Below, in pieces: positions 1-5,964 of a DNA stretch of 8,993 nt. A program made the translations under genes and the position numbers. Origin of the DNA: Phycisphaerales bacterium (lineage in GTDB: Bacteria; Planctomycetota; Phycisphaerae; Sedimentisphaerales; Anaerohalosphaeraceae); contig PMBP01000123.1 in the NCBI GenBank assembly GCA_003152975.1, positions 1 to 8,993 of the forward strand, read 5' to 3'. The notes under the pieces are model-generated. The model made no database searches and was not told where the DNA came from. It saw only the letters and a list, made by a program, of their open reading frames with translations. Each line of letters starts with the position of its first letter. The stretch's first letter is position 1.

Positions 1-1949
1 AGGGCCTCGTCGCTTCCACCATAGAGGGTCAGCGGTCTTGGCGCAATCATACCCAGACTATCCGGTATGTCGCAGACCCGCAGGACATTGAGGAACTGCG
101 GAGCGGCCGAATCCATGTGTGATGATGGGGGATCTTTTAGGATTACGCCGCTGATTTGGTCATCCCAGATTGCCGCATACGCAGCCAGAATGCCGCCCGG
201 TCCCGTACCGGCGACGACGACCGGACATTTGTCGGAGTGTCTGGCCCGCAGGAATTCAGCGGCCGCGATGATATCCCAGACTCTGCCGGTATCAGCCGTG
301 CGGCCCAGCAGGACCAGCGACCGCTCGACGAAGTTCGGCGGATTCGTTTGCGTCCAGCGGGTGGCGCCGATGCCTCTCGGTGTGCAGAGATATATTTGAT
401 CGCCGGATTCACGAAGGCCGTTTGCCCACGCCGAGACGCCATCTGCGGCACCTAGACCCTGGACAACCAGCAGGATTCGTTTTGTCTTTTCGGTCGGGGC
501 GGGATCGCCGATGGTTTCAAGCCCGATCTGAATGCCCGGTTCAGATGTCAAACGCAGTTTTCCGTTTGGCGAATCTTCCAACAGTTCGGCGGGAGGGATT
601 CGTTCAGGGAAACTGCGGAAGGTCACCCGCCTCAATTCCGATACAAGCGTCTGTTTCCATTTTTCGTACTCGCCTTTGGCGGGGACGGCGACCTTGGCGA
701 TCGGGACAAAATGCCGGTCGATTGTCGTGTTCAGCTCGTCTTTGGGGATGTCGGAATCCTGCGGGAAGACGCGAAGCTTTTCCGGATCGATCGGATGCTG
801 CGGCTTGCCGTCAACTTCGGTTACCAGATCCACTTCGCTATCGGTCACGATACCGGGATCGCCCTTGAGGTATGTATTCAGGAATCGGAACGCGGCCTGG
901 CGGATATCCTGCCGGTAGGCATGTCCGCCGATGCTGACGAAGCTGTCGAACGAATCGCCAGCCCCGTATAAGCTATAGATCCGCTCCAGCCGTGCGGACA
1001 CCCGCTCATTAGCATCCATGGGAAAAATGGAGTCCTGGTCGCTGTTGGTGAACATCATCGGCCGCGGCGCGATCAGCGCAGCAATCCGGGTCCACGGCCA
1101 CGAGAAGGTGTTGTACAGAAACATGCAATCGCAATGGCCGTTGATGACCCGGTTGGGGATGTATGACAGCAGGTCGGCCATGCCGCTGACGGGTACGGCC
1201 GCACAGACGCGCTCGTCGGCGGCCGCGATCCAGTAGGTTGCCGCACCGCCGCCGCTGATGCCGGTAACGGCGATCCGTTGCGGATCGACATCCGGCCGAC
1301 TCTGGAGGTAGTCGATGCCGCGGATTCCGTTGAGGCATTCGACGCCGGCGGGCGTGTATCCGCGGGAGTGCCACCACCATCGGCCTTCACGATAGGTGCC
1401 GTGGTGAATGGCGGCGATCTCGCCGAGCTGCAGCGAATCGAGCGTCAGGCAGATGGTGCCGTGGCGGGCCAGCCAGATGCCGTGCGACTGGTAGGCCGTC
1501 TTGTTGCCGTCGCGGCCGCGATTGGAATGGCCGCAGACATAGAGGACGGCGGGAAGGCGACGGGCTTTAAGATTTTCGGATGGACGGTAGAGATTGGCCG
1601 TGACATACAGGCCGGGGCGGCTCTGGTAATGGAGCTTTTCCACGACAAAGCCCTCGCCGCTGAAGCTGCCCGTAACGGTCGCTTGCAGGGGTGTCGCCTC
1701 GGGCATCGGCGACAGGCCCAGCATGTAAAAATATTGCTCTCGATATTCCGGGCGCAGCTTTTTCCACTGCTCGGGGGATTGGATGTCGGTGGCGAATTGC
1801 TGTTCGATTTCCGAGGTTATGCGATTCAGATACGCCTGGATCATCGTGTCGCCGGGGTTGTCGCGGTCGGGTTGGCCGAGAGGTTGCCCGACTGCCAAAG
1901 AGACCAACATCAACAAGCCGACAACTTCCATGAAATGCAGTTTCCGCAT
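1..1949 (-). CDS. Exported two-domain alpha/beta hydrolase, acetylxylan-esterase-like (3' end outside window)
   Basis: The open frame runs from an ATG at 1949 off the left edge, giving 649 complete codons. Residues 1 to about 21 form a Sec-type signal peptide: basic start (R2, K3), then a hydrophobic core. Domain 1 (about 85-365) has an alpha/beta-hydrolase nucleophile elbow, GISGGG, with Ser232. Likely partners are Asp306 in DSIFP and His343 in GGHAYR, so a full triad is visible. The family hydrolyses esters such as acetyl groups on plant or algal polysaccharides; the actual substrate is unknown. Domain 2 (about 475-649) repeats the fold, but its elbow reads GTGPGG, with Gly583 where serine is expected. 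A Shine-Dalgarno AGGAG lies 8 nt before 1949, which favours this ATG over an in-frame ATG at 1976. The gene diverges from an oxidoreductase operon, suggesting a shared saccharide substrate (inference). It lacks the GCSRxG motif of CE15 glucuronoyl esterases. Hydrolase fold is confident; the specific reaction is not. Confidence 0.85.
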   Translation of the reverse strand, partial: MRKLHFMEVVGLLMLVSLAVGQPLGQPDRDNPGDTMIQAYLNRITSEIEQQFATDIQSPEQWKKLRPEYREQYFYMLGLSPMPEATPLQATVTGSFSGEGFVVEKLHYQSRPGLYVTANLYRPSENLKARRLPAVLYVCGHSNRGRDGNKTAYQSHGIWLARHGTICLTLDSLQLGEIAAIHHGTYREGRWWWHSRGYTPAGVECLNGIRGIDYLQSRPDVDPQRIAVTGISGGGAATYWIAAADERVCAAVPVSGMADLLSYIPNRVINGHCDCMFLYNTFSWPWTRIAALIAPRPMMFTNSDQDSIFPMDANERVSARLERIYSLYGAGDSFDSFVSIGGHAYRQDIRQAAFRFLNTYLKGDPGIVTDSEVDLVTEVDGKPQHPIDPEKLRVFPQDSDIPKDELNTTIDRHFVPIAKVAVPAKGEYEKWKQTLVSELRRVTFRSFPERIPPAELLEDSPNGKLRLTSEPGIQIGLETIGDPAPTEKTKRILLVVQGLGAADGVSAWANGLRESGDQIYLCTPRGIGATRWTQTNPPNFVERSLVLLGRTADTGRVWDIIAAAEFLRARHSDKCPVVVAGTGPGGILAAYAAIWDDQISGVILKDPPSSHMDSAAPQFLNVLRVCDIPDSLGMIAPRPLTLYGGSDEA

Positions 1950-1957
1950 GATCGTTG

Positions 1958-1962
1958 CTCCT
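1958..1962 (-). promoter_or_regulatory. Ribosome binding site deciding the esterase start
   Basis: AGGAG on the minus strand ends 8 nt before the ATG at 1949. No comparable motif precedes the alternative in-frame ATG at 1976. The shorter start also gives a cleaner signal peptide beginning MRK. Confidence 0.65.
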
Positions 1963-1996
1963 GCTAAACGATTCATCAAGTCGATTCAACGATTTC

Positions 1997-2024
1997 ATTT
2001 TACGCGCGGTTCTTGAAAACGCAA
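1997..2024 (-). promoter_or_regulatory. Candidate sigma-70-type promoter for the esterase gene
   Basis: On the minus strand, a -35-like TTGCGT (2024-2019; 3 of 6 consensus) is followed after 16 bp by TAAAAT (2002-1997; 5 of 6). The predicted start is near 1990, giving a leader of about 41 nt before the ATG at 1949. The weak -35 lowers confidence; planctomycete promoters are poorly characterised. Confidence 0.35.
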
Positions 2025-2041
2025 GGATTGGCGGGTATGCT
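2013..2041 (+). promoter_or_regulatory. Candidate sigma-70-type promoter for the Gfo/Idh/MocA operon
   Basis: TTGAAA (2013-2018; 5 of 6 consensus) and TATGCT (2036-2041; 4 of 6) are separated by exactly 17 bp. The predicted start is near 2048, about 52 nt before the ATG at 2100. The -35 box abuts the candidate -35 of the divergent esterase gene, so the two would be back-to-back. Confidence 0.5.
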
Positions 2042-2049
2042 GTCGCGGG

Positions 2050-2068
2050 CTTGCACGATTGGTGCAAG
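2050..2068 (+). promoter_or_regulatory. Operator-like inverted repeat at the operon start
   Basis: The arms CTTGCAC and GTGCAAG are perfect 7-bp inverted repeats around a 5-nt spacer. They begin about 2 nt downstream of the predicted transcription start and end 31 nt before the ATG. This is a classic place for a repressor operator (LacI or GntR style). As RNA it could also form a small hairpin in the leader. No regulator gene is visible in the window. Confidence 0.4.
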
Positions 2069-2088
2069 GATCGGTTCGGGTTTCGATC

Positions 2089-2094
2089 GGAGAG
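2089..2094 (+). promoter_or_regulatory. Ribosome binding site deciding the first oxidoreductase start
   Basis: GGAGAG lies 5 nt before the ATG at 2100. It selects this start over the TTG at 2013, which would add 29 residues ahead of the Tat signal and lies inside the candidate -35 box. Confidence 0.75.
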
Positions 2095-2099
2095 TGACT

Positions 2100-3542
2100 A
2101 TGAACGGGATCACACGCCGTACCTTCATCAAGGCCTCTGCGGCCGCGGGGATTTCCACGCTGGTCCCCTTCTCGCGGGTTCGCGGCGCCAACGACGATCT
2201 TCGGCTGGCCGTTATCGGCCTGAACAATCAGGGGGCCAATCATGTCGGGTGGTTCCGCGAGGTTCCCGGTGTGCGGATTGCGGCGCTGTGCGAGGTTGAT
2301 TGCGATGTCCTCGGCCGTGAGGAGAAAAAATTCGACGAGCGCAACGAGAAGGTCGAGACCTTCACCGATGTCCGAAAACTCCTCGACAGCCAGGATATCG
2401 ATGCGGTCGTCGTGGCCACGCCCGACCATTGGCACGCCCTGATGATGATCTGGGCCTGTCAGGCGGGCAAGGATGTCTATTGCGAAAAGCCGGTTGCCTA
2501 TTCGATATGGGAAGGCCGGCAGATGATCCAGGCGGCCCGCAAGTACGGGCGGATTGTGCAGTCCGGCATTCAGCGGCGATCCGACGAGGGGATCCGTGAG
2601 GCGGTTGGCTATTTGCAAAGCGGCGCATTGGGGGCCATCCGGTCGGTCACAGGCGTTGTCTATACCCGGCGCGACAGCATCGGAAAGGTTGACGGGCCCC
2701 AGCCGATCCCACCGGCGGTGGATTTTGATCTGTGGACGGGGCCGGCGCCGATGGGACCGCTGATGCGAAAGAAACTGCATTACGACTGGCACTGGGTGTG
2801 GCCCACGGGCAATGGCGATTTCGGGAATAACGGGATTCACTATATCGATATATGCCGCTGGGTCCTCGGCCAGAACAAGCTGCCCCCGAAAGTCATGAGT
2901 TTCGGCGGCCGTTTCGGCTATGTCGATGACGGCCAGACGCCGAATACGCAGATTGTCTATCTGGATTATCAGCCGGTGCCGATCCTCTTCGAGGTCCGCG
3001 GCCTGCCGAGGGCTACGGGGGATAAGGCCATGGATGTCTATCGCGGTATTCAGGGCGGGCTTGTGGTCCAGTGCGAAAATGGCTACTTCGCCGGCGGCGA
3101 CGGCGGCTGGGCGTACGACAACGGCGGCAAGAAGATCCGGCAGTTCGTCGGGTCCGGCGGGGGCAAGGAACATCACGAAAACTTCATCCAGGCTGTCCGC
3201 AGCCGCAAGGCGAGCGATCTGGCTGCCGACATCCTTGAGGGGCATCTATCCAGCGCGCTGTGCCACATGGGCAATGTTTCCTATCGCATGGGCGCCGAAC
3301 TGCGGCGCGGGGCGGCGCTGGAGGCCATCAAGGGTCGAAAGGATCTGGCCGATTCATTCGAGCGATTCGACGAACACCTCAAGCGCAACGGTGTCGATGT
3401 GGAGAAATCCGCGGGGACACTGGGCCCGTGGCTGCAGTTGGATCCGGAATCGGAAACCTTCGTCGGCGATTTCCGCGAGAAGGCCAATGCCCTGGCCACA
3501 CGGGAATACCGCAAGCCGTTTGTGGTTCCTGGTCAGGCGTAA
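2100..3542 (+). CDS. Tat-exported Gfo/Idh/MocA family oxidoreductase (first of operon)
   Basis: This 480-residue protein begins with a twin-arginine signal (R6-R7 in TRRTFIK, then an Ala-rich core to about residue 30). The N-terminal Rossmann fold starts near residue 34 with the glycine turn G40-LNNQ-G45. The family signature C-E-K-P is at 128-131, with Lys130 the expected catalytic lysine. The C-terminal sheet domain carries GIHYID, with His247 and Asp250 as likely active-site residues. The protein ends in YRKPFVVP. The family uses tightly bound NAD(P) to oxidise or reduce sugars, inositols and glycosides. Tat export fits a protein folded with cofactor before export, as for Zymomonas glucose-fructose oxidoreductase. 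It is a close paralogue of the next gene, 35 bp downstream: 38 of 56 residues match around the EKP motif by hand alignment. Substrate unknown. Confidence 0.93.
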   Translation: MNGITRRTFIKASAAAGISTLVPFSRVRGANDDLRLAVIGLNNQGANHVGWFREVPGVRIAALCEVDCDVLGREEKKFDERNEKVETFTDVRKLLDSQDIDAVVVATPDHWHALMMIWACQAGKDVYCEKPVAYSIWEGRQMIQAARKYGRIVQSGIQRRSDEGIREAVGYLQSGALGAIRSVTGVVYTRRDSIGKVDGPQPIPPAVDFDLWTGPAPMGPLMRKKLHYDWHWVWPTGNGDFGNNGIHYIDICRWVLGQNKLPPKVMSFGGRFGYVDDGQTPNTQIVYLDYQPVPILFEVRGLPRATGDKAMDVYRGIQGGLVVQCENGYFAGGDGGWAYDNGGKKIRQFVGSGGGKEHHENFIQAVRSRKASDLAADILEGHLSSALCHMGNVSYRMGAELRRGAALEAIKGRKDLADSFERFDEHLKRNGVDVEKSAGTLGPWLQLDPESETFVGDFREKANALATREYRKPFVVPGQA

Positions 3543-3577
3543 CAACGAATCGAACAAGGAAAGGAAGGAGAGCGGCT

Positions 3578-4897
3578 ATGAATCGACGAACTTTCATGAA
3601 ATCCACGCTGGCCGGGGCCGGCATGTTGGCTTCGATGTCTTCATCACGATCCGCGGCGGCAGACGACAAGATCGTCGTCGGTGTAATGGGACTGGGCGGC
3701 CGGGGGACTTTTCTGGCCGAGAGTTTTGCCAAACGGCCCGATGTGCGGATCGCGTACCTGTGCGATGCCGACACGCGGCGGTTGGAACCGGCGCGGGCGG
3801 TTATCGAGAAACACCAGCAAACGGGAGTCAAGCTCGTCCAGGATTTTCGGCGGATCCTCGACGACCCCTCTGTGCAGGTCCTCGTCAACGCCACACCGGA
3901 CCATTGGCACGCGCTCGGGGCGATCCTGGCCTGCCAGGCGGGCAAGGATGTGTATGTCGAAAAGCCGATGACGCACACCCTGTGGGAAGGCCGCAAGATG
4001 ATCGAGGCGGCCGGCAAGTACAAGCGGGTCATCCAGGTCGGCATGCAATCCCGCAGCGCCGCCTATGCCGCGCCGGCTCGCGAATATGTCCGGTCGGGCA
4101 AGCTTGGCGAGGTGTACCTGGTCCGAGTCTTCAACATGATGCAGCACTCCATGCAGCCGGCCGGGCCCGATCAGCCCGTTCCTTCGGAGGTGGACTTTGA
4201 CTTGTGGTCAGGCCCCGCACCCCTGTTACCGTACAACCAGTCCCGGGTCTGGTTGAACCGATGGGAGTACAGTTGCGGCGCGATCCCCGGGGACCTGATC
4301 CATCAACTGGATTTGGCGCGATTTCTGCTTGACGACCTTCCGGCCCCGAAGGCCGTCAGTCACGCCGGCGGCGTCAACGCCCTCAAGGACGGCCGCCAAA
4401 TCCCCGACACGCAGATCGTCACCTGCGAATACGGCCCGCTGACGATGATGCTCGAGTCGGCGCTGTGGTCGCCGTACATGAAAAAGACACCCATAGAACT
4501 TCGCGACACCGATGGGATCCCCGATTGGCCCTTCAACGGCACGCGGATCGAGATCCTGGGGACCAAGGGCTTTATGATCTTCGGCCGACACGGTGATGGT
4601 TGGCAGGCCTGGGATTCAAACGGAAAAGCCATTGAGTCCCACCCGGGCAAACAGGGTGACAGCGAGCACATCGACAACTTTCTGCAGTGCGTTCGTACGC
4701 GGAATAAACCCACCGCCGATGTCGAAAACGGCCATCAATCGGCCCTGCTGTGCCATTTGGCCAACATTTCCTATCGCGTCGGCAATCGTAAACTCGAATT
4801 CGACTCGCAAACAGAGACGATCAAGAATATCCCCGAGGCCAATCAATACCTCAAGCGAGCTTATCGGCAGCCGTGGGTAATTCCTGACAATGTGTAG
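3578..4897 (+). CDS. Tat-exported Gfo/Idh/MocA family oxidoreductase (second of operon)
   Basis: This 439-residue protein starts at the ATG preceded by AAGGAGAG with a strong Shine-Dalgarno GGAG at 3567-3570. Longer readings of the frame overlap the preceding gene and would bury the signal peptide. R3-R4 in NRRTFMK, followed by a hydrophobic stretch to about residue 28, form a Tat signal. The Rossmann turn is G38-LGGR-G43, the EKP motif is 128-130 (Lys129), and GDLIHQLD supplies His242 and Asp245 in the substrate domain. It ends YRQPWVIP, matching the end of the first gene's product. The likely role is extracytoplasmic NAD(P)-linked conversion of a sugar or glycoside, perhaps on a related substrate or the following step. 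The overall family is secure; the substrate is not visible. Confidence 0.94.
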   Translation: MNRRTFMKSTLAGAGMLASMSSSRSAAADDKIVVGVMGLGGRGTFLAESFAKRPDVRIAYLCDADTRRLEPARAVIEKHQQTGVKLVQDFRRILDDPSVQVLVNATPDHWHALGAILACQAGKDVYVEKPMTHTLWEGRKMIEAAGKYKRVIQVGMQSRSAAYAAPAREYVRSGKLGEVYLVRVFNMMQHSMQPAGPDQPVPSEVDFDLWSGPAPLLPYNQSRVWLNRWEYSCGAIPGDLIHQLDLARFLLDDLPAPKAVSHAGGVNALKDGRQIPDTQIVTCEYGPLTMMLESALWSPYMKKTPIELRDTDGIPDWPFNGTRIEILGTKGFMIFGRHGDGWQAWDSNGKAIESHPGKQGDSEHIDNFLQCVRTRNKPTADVENGHQSALLCHLANISYRVGNRKLEFDSQTETIKNIPEANQYLKRAYRQPWVIPDNV

Positions 4898-4912
4898 ATA
4901 AATAACGAATAT

Positions 4913-4916
4913 GGAG
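4913..4916 (+). promoter_or_regulatory. Ribosome binding site deciding the third oxidoreductase start
   Basis: GGAG lies 6 nt before the ATG at 4923. It overlaps the codons that follow an upstream in-frame ATG at 4911, which itself has no purine-rich leader. The shorter start is therefore preferred. Confidence 0.7.
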
Positions 4917-4922
4917 AATAAC

Positions 4923-5960
4923 ATGACCCTGAATCTTCATGACATCATCAGCAAACGAATCGTTTTGGCGTTCATCTTGTTTTATGTCGTTGCGGGATTC
5001 TGTGTTGCGGCCGATGTGCCGCAGGAAAAGGTCATCCGTCTGGGCATGATCGGGCTGGACACCTCGCATGTGACGGCCTTTACGCAGTACATCAACGATC
5101 CGCAAAAGGCAACCGGCTGCCGTGTTGTGGCCGGATTTTCGGGCGGCTCGCCGGATATCGAATCCTCCGCAAAACGGGTTCAGGGCTACACAGATGAGCT
5201 TCGAACCAAGTATGGCGTGGAGATCGTCGGCTCCATCGAAGAACTGAGCAAGAAGGTCGACGGGGTTCTGCTGGAGAGCGTGGACGGCCGTCCCCATCTG
5301 GCCCAGGCCAAGCCCGTCATCGCCGCGGGCAAACCGCTCTTTATCGACAAGCCCATGGGTGGCAACTTGGCCGATGTGCTGGAGATTTTCCGGCTGGCCA
5401 AGGAGAAGGGTGTCCCCTGCTGGTCGAGCAGTTCGCTGCGGTTCTCGCCGTGGATGGACAAGATTCGCACGCGCGAAGAAACCGGCGACATCCTCGGTTG
5501 CTGTGCTTACAGCCCCTGTTCGCTGGAAGAGCACCATCCGGACCTCTATTGGTACGGCGTGCACGGCGTCGAGATGCTCTTTGCGGTGATGGGGACCGGG
5601 TGCCAGAGCGTAAGCCGCACCCAGACGGCCGACACTGAGCTGGTCGTCGGCGTGTGGAAGGATGGCCGCGTGGGGACCTACCGCGGAATCAAGAAGGGCA
5701 AGCAGGACTACGGCGTGCTCGTCTTCGGCTCCAAGGCGATCGTGCCCGGCGGTGCCTATGCCGGTTACGGGCCGCTTTGCGACAAGGTCGTCGAGTTCTT
5801 CAAGACCGGCAAGATCCCAGTACCACAGGAAGAAACCGTCGAGATCTTCGCCTTCATGTCTGCGGCCGATCAGTCCAAGAAAGAAAACGGCAAACCCGTC
5901 CTGCTGGAAACCATTCTCGAAGAGGCCCAAGCCAAGAACAAGGCTGCTTCCAAGAACTGA
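4923..5960 (+). CDS. Sec-exported Gfo/Idh/MocA-like oxidoreductase (third of operon)
   Basis: This 345-residue protein is shorter and only distantly related to its two neighbours. Residues 1-30 form a Sec signal: K11-R12, a hydrophobic core, then VAA before D31. There is no twin arginine, and AGFC does not fit a lipobox. The nucleotide-binding turn is atypical, G41-MIG-LDTSH, so the usual third glycine is absent. The signature reads I-D-K-P at 141-144 instead of EKP but keeps Lys143. His214 in YGVHGVEMLF is the probable active-site histidine. The LDTSH form is, from memory, a recurrent subgroup in planctomycetes and Verrucomicrobia. It lies 25 bp after the second gene and so is probably co-transcribed. 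It may be a reductase with altered cofactor binding or a non-catalytic binding protein; these cannot be separated by sequence alone. Confidence 0.85.
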   Translation: MTLNLHDIISKRIVLAFILFYVVAGFCVAADVPQEKVIRLGMIGLDTSHVTAFTQYINDPQKATGCRVVAGFSGGSPDIESSAKRVQGYTDELRTKYGVEIVGSIEELSKKVDGVLLESVDGRPHLAQAKPVIAAGKPLFIDKPMGGNLADVLEIFRLAKEKGVPCWSSSSLRFSPWMDKIRTREETGDILGCCAYSPCSLEEHHPDLYWYGVHGVEMLFAVMGTGCQSVSRTQTADTELVVGVWKDGRVGTYRGIKKGKQDYGVLVFGSKAIVPGGAYAGYGPLCDKVVEFFKTGKIPVPQEETVEIFAFMSAADQSKKENGKPVLLETILEEAQAKNKAASKN

Positions 5961-5964
5961 TCAC

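Noticed and set aside
1995..3245. Long minus-strand open frame (416 codons) opposite the first oxidoreductase gene
   Set aside because: It lies fully antisense to a gene with clear family motifs, has no recognisable domain, and arises from high G+C third positions.
2100..4897. GH109-type glycosidase identity for the Tat oxidoreductases
   Set aside because: GH109 enzymes also use this fold and Tat export, but as I recall they usually have EVP rather than EKP at the signature. Both proteins here have EKP, fitting dehydrogenases better.
5001..5015. Lipoprotein signal at Cys27 of the third oxidoreductase
   Set aside because: The residues before the cysteine (AGF) lack the small residue required at -1 of a lipobox. 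A VAA cleavage site follows immediately.
4851..5930. Long minus-strand open frame (359 codons) opposite the third oxidoreductase gene
   Set aside because: Antisense shadow of a recognised gene, with low-complexity composition and no family resemblance.
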